64,000 nucleotides of DNA from Siphonobacter aquaeclarae (GCF_900103285.1 NZ_FNGS01000003.1:1-64000); one strand, 5' to 3'. Shown: positions 25,082-33,630, counted from the first letter of the stretch. Notes: a model not told the origin generated them from the letters alone. Program-made: numbers and translations.

Positions 25082-25200
25082 TCGTTATAGTGACACCACC
25101 GCCTTGGGTCACCTTACTCAAAAAGTACTTCCATGAGGGCTTCAGGTCGCCACTTTAGGCCCTTTGGTGAATCAAAGGTCCTACTTATTTTCAACAACAC
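25082..25200 (-). ncRNA. Possible structured RNA of unknown class
   Basis: On the minus strand, downstream of the NAD(P)-binding protein gene and before a terminator, three foldable elements follow each other: GGACCTTTG/CAAAGGGCC with loop ATTCAC (25158-25181), GTGAC/GTCAC (25090-25112), and the terminator stem at 25047-25079. A 6-codon ORF (MEVLFE) lies between. No RNA family is recognised. It could also be a 3' UTR. Confidence 0.35.
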
Positions 25201-25266
25201 GGACCGTATTCGACAATTGGTCAAAAATACCGGTTTTTCGGATACTACCTTACCCTTTTCGGGGGA

Positions 25267-25911
25267 TCAGTAGCCTACCGTAAACCGCTTACGGCTGAAT
25301 TGCGGATCCCGGACTTCGTCGACCAGCGCCACTGCGAGGTCTTCCACCGAAATGGCGCAATGCCCTTTTTCATCGAAAACAGGGCTGTCTGTGCCGGTCC
25401 GGAATACGCCGGTACGTTCGCCGGGAGCCAGGTGAATAGCCGGGCTGAGGAACGTCCAGTCCAGTTCGTTTTCTTTCCGGATCACATTCAGGAAATCCCT
25501 GGCTGCCAATGCTCCGGGCTTCCATTCAGCCGGAAAAGAATCGGTATCCACCAGTTGAACACCCGGCTGGATTTCGAGGCTTCCGGCTCCGCCGACCACA
25601 AGCAGGCGATTTACGCCGGCGGCCTTGGTTCCTTCCAGGATCGCATCAGAGCCTTTCAGAAAGTCTTCATAGATATTCGGGTTCGCCCAGCCGGGATTGT
25701 AAGCGCTAACCACGGCGTCGTGCCCGGCAACCAACGCTTTCACTTCTTCCGGATTCTGTACGTCTCCTGCCTTTATAGTAAGCGCTTCTGACGTTTCCGT
25801 GATTTTTTCCGGATGCCGGGCAATGGCCGTTACTTCCAGGCCCTGGGCCAATGCTTCTTTTAAAACGGCTGAACCGACAAAGCCGGTCGCTCCGATCAAG
25901 GCAATTTTCAT
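25267..25911 (-). CDS. NAD(P)-binding SDR-like epimerase/reductase
   Basis: A 214-residue atypical short-chain dehydrogenase starting with the dinucleotide motif ALIGATGFVGSAV. It resembles the YwnB/NmrA-like small NAD(P)-dependent oxidoreductases (INVIRKENELDWTFLSPAIHLAPGER is typical). The YxxxK catalytic pair of classical SDRs is not obvious. It is divergent from an HxlR regulator, and the intergenic region has a GTTAC/GTAAC palindrome overlapping its transcription start, so it is probably the regulator's main target, as in other redox-quinone stress pairs. Confidence 0.9.
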   Translation of the reverse strand: MKIALIGATGFVGSAVLKEALAQGLEVTAIARHPEKITETSEALTIKAGDVQNPEEVKALVAGHDAVVSAYNPGWANPNIYEDFLKGSDAILEGTKAAGVNRLLVVGGAGSLEIQPGVQLVDTDSFPAEWKPGALAARDFLNVIRKENELDWTFLSPAIHLAPGERTGVFRTGTDSPVFDEKGHCAISVEDLAVALVDEVRDPQFSRKRFTVGY

Positions 25912-25938
25912 GTTTCTTTGGTTATCAGTTGATCCTTG

Positions 25939-25953
25939 GTTACTTTTGGTAAC
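25939..25953. promoter_or_regulatory. Putative HxlR operator
   Basis: GTTAC (25939-25943) and GTAAC (25949-25953) form a palindrome with a 5-bp centre, directly downstream of the minus-strand -7 box of the oxidoreductase gene. A second GGTAAC half-site lies at 26007-26012, just before the regulator start. Confidence 0.6.
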
Positions 25954-25954
25954 T

Positions 25955-25985
25955 CAAAGATAGAATAAATATAACTGCCTGACAA
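25955..25985 (-). promoter_or_regulatory. Promoter of the SDR-like gene
   Basis: Minus strand: TTGTCA (25980-25985), 17-bp spacer, TATCTTTG (25955-25962), an excellent consensus match. The palindrome at 25939-25953 overlaps the start point. Confidence 0.82.
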
Positions 25986-26012
25986 GAAGGCATTTAAAAC
26001 ATACCCGGTAAC

Positions 26013-26429
26013 ATGGAAGTAACTAATGTTGACAATCAGCTGACTCCGGTTCAAAAAAAGATAGAAAAAATTTTCAGCCTGGAAGACGGCATCGGAATAT
26101 GCCCCGTTCGCGGCATTCTCGACCGCATCGGCGACAAATGGTCCTTTCTCACGATCATGCAATTGGGAGGCGCGGGAACGTTGCGGTTCAGCGAACTTCG
26201 GGCGCGCATCGGAGATATTTCGCAACGCATGCTTACGGTCACGCTGCGCAGCCTGGAAGAAGACGGTCTGATACGCCGTGTTTACTATCCGGAAGTACCC
26301 CCGCGGGTTGAGTACAGTCTCACTCCGCTGGGCGAGAGCCTCCTGGAGCGCATGCTTGACCTTGCCGAGTGGGCCAATTCCTATAAACGGGAAATTGTTC
26401 GTGCGCGGCAACAGTATATTGCCGGCTAA
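26013..26429 (+). CDS. HxlR family transcriptional regulator
   Basis: A 138-residue winged helix protein of the HxlR family, with a conserved N-terminal cysteine (GICPVRGILDRIGDKWSFLTI), RFSELRARIGDISQRMLTVTLRSLEEDGLIRR, and YSLTPLGESLLE. In relatives such as HypR or QorR this cysteine senses disulfide or quinone stress. It is divergent from the NAD(P)-binding oxidoreductase gene with a shared palindrome. Expected role: repression or redox-dependent activation of that gene and of itself. Confidence 0.93.
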   Translation: MEVTNVDNQLTPVQKKIEKIFSLEDGIGICPVRGILDRIGDKWSFLTIMQLGGAGTLRFSELRARIGDISQRMLTVTLRSLEEDGLIRRVYYPEVPPRVEYSLTPLGESLLERMLDLAEWANSYKREIVRARQQYIAG

Positions 26430-26465
26430 AGTAAAAAGGCGACCGTGCGGTCGCCTTTTTACTTT
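26428..26465. terminator. Bidirectional terminator
   Basis: A 17-bp perfect stem (26428-26444 with 26449-26465), loop GTGC, with A and T runs built into the stem. It overlaps the hxlR stop codon and faces the convergent lipoprotein gene. Confidence 0.9.
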
Positions 26466-26481
26466 ATGACTTGTCTTCTTC

Positions 26482-26859
26482 TCAAAACTTGAAAGAAGCA
26501 CTTGCGCTCAACGCTTCGCCACTGGAGGATCCTTCAGCTTTCAGTTGGCCGTCTACATAAATTTCGACTTTCAGTGTGGAAGACGTACCGGTGCCGATTC
26601 CGTTGACGACGACATTCGCCATCGTTGCTCCTGCAGGTACGCTTACTTCGGGGCTGGTCCAGGTTGCTCCGGAAAGGCTGGAGGCGGTGGTTACCTTGCT
26701 GTCATATCCGTAAATCGCGGTGTCCACATGCGCATCGGATGAGGTTTTTGCTTTGAAAACGATCGTGTGAGAAGATTTCGCCGGGTCATCTTTCTTCGAA
26801 CAGGAGGTAAAAACGAGGGTCGCCAGAACAGTCAGCGTCAGAAAAAAGTACTTCTTCAT
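26482..26859 (-). CDS. Small lipoprotein of unknown function
   Basis: 125 residues from ATG 26859: signal peptide with lipobox FTSC (MKKYFFLTLTVLATLVFTSC), then a beta-rich domain without cysteines (IVFKAKTSSDAHVDTAIYGYD, VEIYVDGQLKAEGSSSGEAL) ending in Phe. The outline resembles MmpS-like or Ig-like small periplasmic domains, but similarity is only visual. It is convergent with the HxlR gene and precedes (on its strand) the end of uvrB by 106 bp. Confidence 0.75.
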   Translation of the reverse strand: MKKYFFLTLTVLATLVFTSCSKKDDPAKSSHTIVFKAKTSSDAHVDTAIYGYDSKVTTASSLSGATWTSPEVSVPAGATMANVVVNGIGTGTSSTLKVEIYVDGQLKAEGSSSGEALSASASFKF

Positions 26860-26965
26860 GGATAGCGTTAACGTGGCGGCACTTTCAATAGGCAGGGGCC
26901 GGAATACCTGGCCCGGCAACTGCCGGGTCAGTATTCTTACGTAAGACAGGTCCGTTCCGGATGCC

Positions 26966-28993
26966 TCAAACCCGGGATTCCAGCATTTTTTTCAACCCGA
27001 GCATCTCGTCCCGCAGGCGGGCAGCATTGAGGAAGTCCAGTTCCTTTGCCGCCTGTTCCATTTCCTTCTGTACCTGTTTGATTCGTTCCTGGATCGACTC
27101 TGCGTCCATATACGCCATAACAGGATCCGCTGCGAGCGTTATTCCTTCCGGCTCCACGTAATAGTTTTTGCCCGGCTTGCCCATGACATCGGCGATACTC
27201 GTCTGGTCCAGAATAGCCTCTTTCGACTTACGGACAGTTTTCGGCGTAATACCGTTGTCGGCATTGTACTCCATCTGAATAGCCCGGCGCCGCTGGGTTT
27301 CAGAAATCGCCTTTTCCATCGAGCCGGTGATGCGGTCAGCGTACATGAGTACCTTCCCCCTGTCGTTCCGGGCCGCACGGCCGATCGTCTGGATCAGGGA
27401 GCGGATATCCCGGAGAAATCCTTCCTTATCGGCATCCATAATAGCAACGAGCGATACTTCCGGAAGGTCGAGTCCTTCCCGGAGCAGGTTCACTCCCACC
27501 AGTACATCAAAGACGCCCAGTCGGAGTTCCCGCAGGATTTCCACCCGCTCCAGCGCCTTTACCTCTGAGTGGATGTACCGGCACTTAACTCCTACCCGGT
27601 CCAGGTACTTCGATAGTTCTTCGGCCATGCGTTTCGTCAGCGTGGTCACGAGTACCCGTTCTTCCCGCTTGATCCGCCCGTGAATTTCATCGAGCAGGTC
27701 ATCAATCTGGTTCTGGCTGGGCCGTACTTCAATTTCCGGATCAAGCAGACCGGTAGGCCGGATAATCTGCTCAACGACTACCCCTTCGCTGCGCCGCAGC
27801 TCGTAATCAGCCGGGGTGGCAGATACATAGATCGTTTGATTGGATAGTTCTTCAAATTCCTGAAACGTCAGGGGGCGGTTATCCAGTGCACTTGGAAGCC
27901 GGAAGCCATAATCGACCAGCGCCTCTTTCCGGGACCGGTCGCCGCCCCACATGGCGCGTATCTGCGGTACGGTCACGTGGCTTTCGTCAATCACGAGCAG
28001 GTAGTCGTCCGGGAAAAAGTCAATTAAACAGAACGGCCGCTGCCCCGGCTTACGTTGATCGAAATAGCGTGAATAGTTTTCGATACCTGAACAGTAGCCG
28101 AGCTCCCGCATCATCTCCATGTCAAACTCCGTGCGTTGCTTGATGCGGTCGGCTTCAGCAAGGCGAACGTCTTTCTCAAAAAACTTGATCTGTTCGACCA
28201 GATCGTTCTGGATTTCATGCATGGCGCGCGTGAGCGTATCGCGGCCGGTTACGAACAGGTTGGCGGGGAAAATGGCGACCTGGTTTTCGTCGCCGATCTT
28301 CTTGCCCGTTACCGGGTTAATCCGGTGAATAGCCTCGATTTCGTCCCCGAAAAAAATAAACCGGTAGCCAAAATCCGCATAGGGCAGGTGAACGTCGACC
28401 GTATCGCCTTTCACCCGAAAGGTTCCGCGTGTAAAATCCGCTTCGGTCCGGGAATACAGAATCTCGACCAGCCGGTAGAGAAACTGGTTACGGGAATACA
28501 ATTCGCCAACTCCCACCCGCATAATACTCTTGCGAAACTCGTCGGGGTTACCCATACCGTATATACAGGAAACGGAAGCGACGACGATGACGTCCCGGCG
28601 GCCCGACATCAGTGCCGAGGTAGCAGACAACCGCAGCTTATCAATTTCTGTATTGATAGCCAGGTCTTTTTCAATGTACGTATTGGTGGAAGCGATGTAC
28701 GCCTCGGGCTGGTAGTAATCGTAATAGCTGATGAAATACTCTACCGCGTTGTTCGGAAAGAACTGCTTGAATTCGCCGTAAAGCTGCGCCGCCAGGGTTT
28801 TGTTGTGACTAAGGATCAGGACGGGGCGGTTGACTTCCTTGATCACGTTGGCGATGGTAAACGTCTTTCCGGAGCCGGTAACGCCAAGCAGCACCTGTGC
28901 CGGCTCGTCCCGGTGAAGGCCTTCGACCAATTGCTGGATGGCTTTGGGCTGATCGCCGGTAGGTTGGTATTCAGAGGTCAGTTGATACTCCAT
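26966..28993 (-). CDS. uvrB: Excinuclease ABC subunit B
   Basis: UvrB is the damage-verifying helicase of nucleotide excision repair. The 675-residue protein has the Walker [15 protein letters not shown] near residue 38, the beta-hairpin region [15 protein letters not shown]-like motif ([10 protein letters not shown]), helicase motifs ([19 protein letters not shown]) and the C-terminal UVR domain ([26 protein letters not shown], in part) that contacts UvrC. Length is standard. Single-gene unit. Confidence 0.97.
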   Translation of the reverse strand: MEYQLTSEYQPTGDQPKAIQQLVEGLHRDEPAQVLLGVTGSGKTFTIANVIKEVNRPVLILSHNKTLAAQLYGEFKQFFPNNAVEYFISYYDYYQPEAYIASTNTYIEKDLAINTEIDKLRLSATSALMSGRRDVIVVASVSCIYGMGNPDEFRKSIMRVGVGELYSRNQFLYRLVEILYSRTEADFTRGTFRVKGDTVDVHLPYADFGYRFIFFGDEIEAIHRINPVTGKKIGDENQVAIFPANLFVTGRDTLTRAMHEIQNDLVEQIKFFEKDVRLAEADRIKQRTEFDMEMMRELGYCSGIENYSRYFDQRKPGQRPFCLIDFFPDDYLLVIDESHVTVPQIRAMWGGDRSRKEALVDYGFRLPSALDNRPLTFQEFEELSNQTIYVSATPADYELRRSEGVVVEQIIRPTGLLDPEIEVRPSQNQIDDLLDEIHGRIKREERVLVTTLTKRMAEELSKYLDRVGVKCRYIHSEVKALERVEILRELRLGVFDVLVGVNLLREGLDLPEVSLVAIMDADKEGFLRDIRSLIQTIGRAARNDRGKVLMYADRITGSMEKAISETQRRRAIQMEYNADNGITPKTVRKSKEAILDQTSIADVMGKPGKNYYVEPEGITLAADPVMAYMDAESIQERIKQVQKEMEQAAKELDFLNAARLRDEMLGLKKMLESRV

Positions 28994-29133
28994 AGTTTAG
29001 TCGGAATAGCCAGATGAGGGACAACACAAACAAATACCCAAATCATTCCGGAGGGAATTTAATTTTTATTCGTTTTTTCGGCTTACAACCTTTCAGACTT
29101 TTCTGTTGTCTGCAGGTTGTCATCCCGTCTGCT

Positions 29134-29979
29134 ATGAAATACGCGTACCTGCTGCCGCTGGCTTTGCTCGCCTCCGGCTGTGTCCAGACCTACCGCCTTG
29201 GTGCCGGACTGCATACCCATGATCTGTTTTACCAGGCGAAACCTCTCACTCCGCTTGACTCCACTATTGCCTCCGCAACCTACGTCGGAGGGCAGGTTGT
29301 TGCCGGAAGCGGCTATGGCGGCGGGCTGAAAGCCCAGCAGGACGAGCACTTTCTGGGCCTCCTTCAGGTATCCCGGGCACATAGCTGGCGGAACGGAGCG
29401 GTCAGCTACGGCGCCTTTGGGTATACAGGTTATTACCGCGTTGGCCAGTATACCTTTTCGGAGTATGACACAGGCGGCATGAAGTTGCCCAGTATCTATC
29501 AGGGTAGTTATTCATTTACCGGATGGGGCCTGCGCGGAAGCGCTTATTTTAATACCCAGCTGGATCCCAAATTTGCCTGGCGATTTTTGGGAGTGGAATG
29601 GGCCTATAGTACCGAATACGGAAATCTGACAGACTTGCGGCAACGTATCCCGCAAAAACAGATCAGGAACGGCAGCTATGTCACTGACAAGTGGCTGATC
29701 GTCAGTGATCAGTCGATGGTTACACTTGCGATCGCCACCGAAGCGGAGATTTCCAGTGACCGCGCCAAAGACAAGTCTTTCGTGATGAAATATGCTGTCG
29801 GACGTTCGTTATCAGGCTATTTGGGCGAAGGTTGGTTCAACACTGCCAATTTCACGGCGGCGTACCAATACCACCGGCATACCTTCCACCTTCATATTGG
29901 CAATATCAACCGCAAAGGTGCTTACCAGTTCGGCTATCAATTCCGGCTGGAGCAAAAAAGAAAACCACCCCGGCCGTAG
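29134..29979 (+). CDS. Lipoprotein with predicted beta-barrel-like repeats
   Basis: 281 residues from ATG 29134: type II signal peptide with lipobox LASGC near residues 12-16. The rest is rich in aromatic, alternating beta strands (RNGAVSYGAFGYTGYYRVG, YSFTGWGLRGSAYFN, GAYQFGYQFRLEQ), like outer-membrane barrels. No known family. The upstream in-frame ATG at 29014 would bury the signal peptide. Its last 17 bp contain the terminator stem of the convergent asd gene. Confidence 0.78.
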   Translation: MKYAYLLPLALLASGCVQTYRLGAGLHTHDLFYQAKPLTPLDSTIASATYVGGQVVAGSGYGGGLKAQQDEHFLGLLQVSRAHSWRNGAVSYGAFGYTGYYRVGQYTFSEYDTGGMKLPSIYQGSYSFTGWGLRGSAYFNTQLDPKFAWRFLGVEWAYSTEYGNLTDLRQRIPQKQIRNGSYVTDKWLIVSDQSMVTLAIATEAEISSDRAKDKSFVMKYAVGRSLSGYLGEGWFNTANFTAAYQYHRHTFHLHIGNINRKGAYQFGYQFRLEQKRKPPRP

Positions 29980-29990
29980 CCAGGGTGGTT
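29954..29990 (-). terminator. asd terminator, embedded in the convergent gene
   Basis: On the minus strand AACCACCC/GGGTGGTT (29983-29990 with 29963-29970) is followed by TTCTTTTTT. The right part lies beyond, and the left part within, the last codons of the plus-strand lipoprotein gene. Confidence 0.75.
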
Positions 29991-30012
29991 CGGGAAGTAA
30001 CCCCATCATCTC

Positions 30013-31005
30013 TTAAACCAGCTCGTTGTCCTTCAGGTATTCCGCGATCTGAACAGCATTCGTAGCAGCGCCCTTGCGCAGGTTGTCAGCCACGATCCAG
30101 AGGTTCAGGGTATTCGGTTGTGTTTCGTCGCGACGGATACGGCCTACAAACGTTTCGTCCTTGCCGTGCGCCGTCACAGGCATCGGGTAAACGAAGTTCT
30201 TCGGATCGTCCTGTACCACCACGCCCGGCGCTTTTTCCAGAATCGCACGTACTTCAGCCAGATCGAATTCATTTTCGAATTCAATGTTCACGGCTTCCGA
30301 GTGCCCGCCTACAGTCGGGATACGTACGGTCGTCGCCGTTACAGCAATAGCGTCGTCACCCATGATCTTCTTGGTCTCGTTGACCATCTTCATTTCCTCT
30401 TTCGTGTAGCCGTTATCGAGAAATACGTCGATGTGGGGCAGTACGTTGAGGTCGATCGGGTGCGGGTATACCTTCTGAACGGAAGTATCTCCGGCGCGTT
30501 CGGCAAAAAGCTGATCTACGGCTGCTTTTCCGGTACCGGTTACTGACTGGTACGTCGAAACGACGACGCGGCGGATTTTGTACTGTTGGTGCAGGGGGTT
30601 GAGCACCACCACCATCTGAATCGTCGAGCAGTTGGGGTTGGCGATGATTTTATCTTCCGTCGTCAGCGTATGTGCGTTGATTTCGGGTACGACCAGCTTC
30701 TTGGTCGGATCCATGCGCCAGGCAGAGGAGTTGTCGATCACCGTGATACCCGCCTCCGCAAAGCGCGGAGCGAGTGACAGGGACGTGCTGCCGCCTGCGG
30801 AGAAAATCGCAATAGCCGGCTTGGCTGCAATCGCGTCTTCGAAGCTGACAACCGTATATTCCTTACCCTTGAAGGTTACTTTTTTACCAACGGAGCGCTC
30901 AGAAGCGACCGGAATAAGTTCGGTGACAGGGAAGTTGCGTTCTTCCAGTACTTTCAGCATCTCACCACCGACCAATCCGGTGGCTCCAACTACAGCGACT
31001 TTCAT
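30013..31005 (-). CDS. asd: Aspartate-semialdehyde dehydrogenase
   Basis: Asd reduces aspartyl phosphate to aspartate semialdehyde, the branch point to lysine, diaminopimelate, threonine and methionine. The 330-residue protein has the NADP motif VAVVGATGLVGGEML, the catalytic cysteine in IIANPNCSTIQM near residue 128, and the substrate-binding RIPTVGGHSEAVNIEF with the catalytic His. Standard length. Its upstream region is a long palindrome and a 6S RNA gene rather than another operon member. Confidence 0.97.
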   Translation of the reverse strand: MKVAVVGATGLVGGEMLKVLEERNFPVTELIPVASERSVGKKVTFKGKEYTVVSFEDAIAAKPAIAIFSAGGSTSLSLAPRFAEAGITVIDNSSAWRMDPTKKLVVPEINAHTLTTEDKIIANPNCSTIQMVVVLNPLHQQYKIRRVVVSTYQSVTGTGKAAVDQLFAERAGDTSVQKVYPHPIDLNVLPHIDVFLDNGYTKEEMKMVNETKKIMGDDAIAVTATTVRIPTVGGHSEAVNIEFENEFDLAEVRAILEKAPGVVVQDDPKNFVYPMPVTAHGKDETFVGRIRRDETQPNTLNLWIVADNLRKGAATNAVQIAEYLKDNELV

Positions 31006-31048
31006 CGTTCAGTAAAAAATTATAGTTAAACAATCGTTTTTTGAATGG

Positions 31049-31147
31049 GAGCTTTTGGGCTGTAAGCTTTAGGCTATAGGCTATAAGCCATTGAATCTGT
31101 CCTGTTCTTTTCCGCTTACAGCTTAAAGCCTATAGCCCAATGCTTAC
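31049..31147. repeat. Long imperfect inverted repeat, family C (GGCTATA words)
   Basis: The arm at 31051-31089 (TAAGCTTTAGGCTATAGGC) and the arm at 31114-31147 (GCTTACAGCTTAAAGCCTAT) are imperfect inverted copies. The words GGCTATA and TAAGC are repeated within each arm. It lies between the 6S RNA candidate and asd. Confidence 0.65.
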
Positions 31148-31195
31148 ATCCTGATTACTAGCCAATTACACCGTCAACTCCTCTTCCATAGGCAC

Positions 31196-31322
31196 AAAAA
31201 AATTCGTCACCGCGAGGGAGAAGAACCGACAAAACAACTCTGGCAAACGAGGGTCGAGGCCCCGCTCACTCCGAGTGTTCTATTTGGTTTTCTTTGATTT
31301 CACAGTGACGAATTGTCAGAAT
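31196..31322 (-). ncRNA. ssrS: 6S RNA candidate (6S-Flavo type)
   Basis: On the minus strand a transcript of about 126 bases is closed by a perfect 10-bp stem AATTCGTCAC/GTGACGAATT (31305-31314 with 31201-31210) followed by seven T, so the closing stem doubles as terminator. Inside is a large unpaired bubble (about 25 + 22 bases) and a long interrupted terminal arm: AACACTCGG pairs with CCAGAGTTGTT, then AGCG/CGTT and GGG/CCC around loop CCTCGA. This is the 6S layout, an open-promoter mimic that binds RNA polymerase. It lies beside the 5-formyl-THF cyclo-ligase gene, the usual neighbour of ssrS. Family assignment is by structure only. Confidence 0.65.
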
Positions 31323-31327
31323 GGCCG

Positions 31328-31354
31328 CAAAGTAAGGCGTTTCCTTTCTTTCAA
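31328..31354 (-). promoter_or_regulatory. Promoter of the 6S RNA candidate
   Basis: Minus strand: TTG (31352-31354), 16-bp spacer, TTACTTTG (31328-31335), one mismatch to TAnnTTTG; an A/T tract lies upstream (31355-31380). Confidence 0.65.
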
Positions 31355-31402
31355 AAAAACGGATGGGGAATTTTTTTTAACTCCTGTCATAAAAGCGGGA
31401 TT

Positions 31403-31978
31403 TCACCGGAAATAGCAGCATCCTTCCGGCGTCACACAGGCATCCATCGGGATGTCGTAACGGTCGACGTCATCAATGCGATCAGACGGGCCGAAAAACG
31501 AAAACCCGACCTTCTGTACATCCTTTCGGCATTTGGCCAGAAAGCGATCGTAAAAGCCCATTCCGTATCCGACCCGGTATCCGGATCGGTCAAATGCCAG
31601 CAGGGGAAGTAATACCAGGTCGATCCGCTCCTCCGCAATCATTTCCTCTGCCTCCGGTTCGGGAATGCCCCAGGCATTTTCCACAACCGGCGTATCCGGC
31701 GTCAGTGGAAAATGCCGCATCTCCCTGGTTTTCAGGTCCGACACAGAAGTAACCACCTGAATATGTGGATAACTCCCCCAAATCCGGTGGATAAGTGGCC
31801 AGTTATCCACTTCTTTCTGTTTCCTGATGGGTAAAAACACGTGGAGAACCTGGATATCCCGCAGAAAATCAGCCTCCTGGAAATGTTGAATTATCGACAG
31901 GCTGTGGATAACCGCTTCTTCCGGCAAAAGATTTTTCCGCTGTTCCCGGCCCTGTTTACGCAGTTCAGCCTTCGTCAT
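31403..31978 (-). CDS. 5-formyltetrahydrofolate cyclo-ligase
   Basis: This ygfA/MTHFS enzyme converts 5-formyl-THF to 5,10-methenyl-THF using ATP. The 191-residue protein has the N-terminal KAELRKQGREQRK, LLPLLAFDRSGYRVGYGMGFYDRFL (the ATP/folate motif GYGxGFYDR) and a normal length. It starts 3 bp after a methyltransferase gene. The reading frame holds an unusual cluster of DnaA-box 9-mers at 31764-31911. On its 3' side lies the 6S RNA candidate. Confidence 0.95.
   Translation of the reverse strand: MTKAELRKQGREQRKNLLPEEAVIHSLSIIQHFQEADFLRDIQVLHVFLPIRKQKEVDNWPLIHRIWGSYPHIQVVTSVSDLKTREMRHFPLTPDTPVVENAWGIPEPEAEEMIAEERIDLVLLPLLAFDRSGYRVGYGMGFYDRFLAKCRKDVQKVGFSFFGPSDRIDDVDRYDIPMDACVTPEGCCYFR
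31764..31911. promoter_or_regulatory. DnaA-box cluster inside the cyclo-ligase gene
   Basis: Perfect boxes TGTGGATAA at 31764-31772 and 31903-31911, GGTGGATAA at 31786-31794, TTATCCACT at 31803-31811 and TTATCGACA at 31891-31899. The first two of the row and 31903 face one way, 31803 and 31891 the other. They are read through as codons in the gene. Confidence 0.65.
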
Positions 31979-31981
31979 GCC

Positions 31982-32713
31982 TTACATAATGGATAGGTTC
32001 TGCCCCGAATGCCGACACAGCACGGTATAGGCGCTGGGCTTGATACGCCGCAGAAAAGGAATCGCCCGCAAGACCGCAATTTTAGCTGAAACGACCGCTC
32101 TTTTGAAAGGACCCGGATAAATCTGTCTCAGGATTTCGGGCGAAAAGAACGAGAACCGTTCATCCAGTACTTCAAACCCTTCCGACTTGAGCAAAAACTT
32201 AAAAAGCGCCGGCGTATAGATGTTGATATGTCCGTAGGCGAGAAACCGGTCTACTTGTTCATCCACAAAAAAGCTGAAATCGATCGGTATTTCGAGTATC
32301 TGGTATTCCGATACCCGGGCGATTTCCCGAAGCAGCATACGCGGGTGTTCAACGTGCTCGATGACGTGTGAGCACGTAGCGAGGCGGAACTGCCGATCCG
32401 CAAAGGGGATATGGTACCCGTCAAACAGCCGTACTTCTTTCAGCCCGGGGATATTTCGGGAACGGATAGCGGCGGCTCCGCTTTCAGATATTTCAAGGGA
32501 AGTAAGGCTGCCCTTGTACCCGGTCCGGGTAAGTGCCTCCAACACGGCGCCGTCTCCGGAGCCCACGTCCACCAGCTCCTGAAAATCCGCCCGGAGCAGG
32601 CTCTGTATGTTGATGGCTTTCTGCCGGGCGCTGCTATCCCGCCAGGCCGAGGCTCCCCCGGCGTACTGGTCTTTGTACGTACTCAGCAGCGACTCTGAGA
32701 TCGTCTGACTCAT
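31982..32713 (-). CDS. Class I SAM-dependent methyltransferase
   Basis: A 243-residue methyltransferase: motif I ELVDVGSGDGAVLEAL near residue 47, motif II-like FRLATCSHVIEHVEHPRML. The family of methyltransferases with VIEH includes UbiE/tocopherol-like and glycan or lipid modifying enzymes. The C-terminal part has a hydrophobic basic stretch (RAVVSAKIAVLRAIPFLRRI), which may contact a membrane. It is directly upstream (3 bp) of the cyclo-ligase gene, but a shared pathway is not evident. Confidence 0.87.
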   Translation of the reverse strand: MSQTISESLLSTYKDQYAGGASAWRDSSARQKAINIQSLLRADFQELVDVGSGDGAVLEALTRTGYKGSLTSLEISESGAAAIRSRNIPGLKEVRLFDGYHIPFADRQFRLATCSHVIEHVEHPRMLLREIARVSEYQILEIPIDFSFFVDEQVDRFLAYGHINIYTPALFKFLLKSEGFEVLDERFSFFSPEILRQIYPGPFKRAVVSAKIAVLRAIPFLRRIKPSAYTVLCRHSGQNLSIM

Positions 32714-32885
32714 AGATCGATTGAAGTTTCGTCGTTTTTCCGGCTTCGTCCCGGATATATGCCTTCCGGCCCCCGATCCATCCGCTCATCCAGCGCCGTT
32801 AACGCGCCGTCTTTCCGCTTCATCTCCGTTACGAATCCGGTTCAGGATTCAAACAGGAACCCGAACTTCTAATTCCCTAATAGCC

Positions 32886-33584
32886 ATGAAACGCTTCGCC
32901 TTTACCCTGACCGCCGTTCTCGCTGCCACCGCAGCCTTCGCCCAAACTGACAGCCTGAACACTCCCCGCCCCCAAAACGACTGGATGCGGATGCACAAAA
33001 GCGATTTCGAAGTATCCATCGGCCTGAACACGTTTGCCGACCGCAATACCTCCGGAATCACGGGGTATGAACTCCGCCCGATAGGCAGCCGTTTCATCTC
33101 TCTCGGCAGTACGCACCGCTTCAAACTTGTTTCCGGCCGAAACGCTGCCTTAGCCCTGAAGACAGGCGTGGAAGTCTCCTGGAACAACTTTATGCTGGAA
33201 GGAAACCGGCAGATTACGGCAGACGGGCCGACTGTCCTGTTTCCTGAAACCGCTACTCCCCTCTCCAAGAGCAAACTGACGGCAGCATACCTCAATATTC
33301 CGGTGATGCCGACAGTCGTTTTCCGGAAAGGCGCCTTCACCCATATCAGCCTCGGCGGTTATGCCGGCATGCGGCTCGACAGCTACACCAAAGTAAAAGA
33401 GGAAGACGGCACAAAAGACCGTACCCACGGACGGTACTACCTCAGCAACTTCCGCTACGGCATCGGCTTGGATCTGGGTATCCGCGGCGTAGCGACGCTG
33501 TTTGCGCAGTACGACCTCAACACGGTATTCGACCGGAGCCGCGGTCCTCAGCTGAATACGATCAACTTTGGTATCCGGTTATAA
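32886..33584 (+). CDS. Outer-membrane beta-barrel protein
   Basis: 232 residues from ATG 32886 with a clean signal peptide (MKRFAFTLTAVLAATAAFAQ). The rest alternates as in small barrels: FEVSIGLNTFADRN, AALALKTGVEVSWNNFML, FTHISLGGYAGMRLDSY, NFRYGIGLDLGIRGVATL, ending in FGIRL. PorT/OmpW-type outline. An upstream ATG (32721) would precede the signal peptide and is not used. Alone between a divergent methyltransferase and a convergent thioredoxin-like gene. Confidence 0.85.
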   Translation: MKRFAFTLTAVLAATAAFAQTDSLNTPRPQNDWMRMHKSDFEVSIGLNTFADRNTSGITGYELRPIGSRFISLGSTHRFKLVSGRNAALALKTGVEVSWNNFMLEGNRQITADGPTVLFPETATPLSKSKLTAAYLNIPVMPTVVFRKGAFTHISLGGYAGMRLDSYTKVKEEDGTKDRTHGRYYLSNFRYGIGLDLGIRGVATLFAQYDLNTVFDRSRGPQLNTINFGIRL

Positions 33585-33600
33585 CGACCACCAAAGCCTA

Positions 33601-33630
33601 AAAAAGGGGAGCCGAGGCTCCCCTTTTTTA
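33601..33630. terminator. Bidirectional terminator
   Basis: A 14-bp perfect stem (33601-33614 with 33617-33630) with A6/T6 ends and loop GA, between convergent barrel and thioredoxin-like genes. Confidence 0.9.

Noticed and set aside
28136-29017. 293-codon frame opposite uvrB
   Set aside because: Antisense to a strong housekeeping gene, without a recognisable domain.
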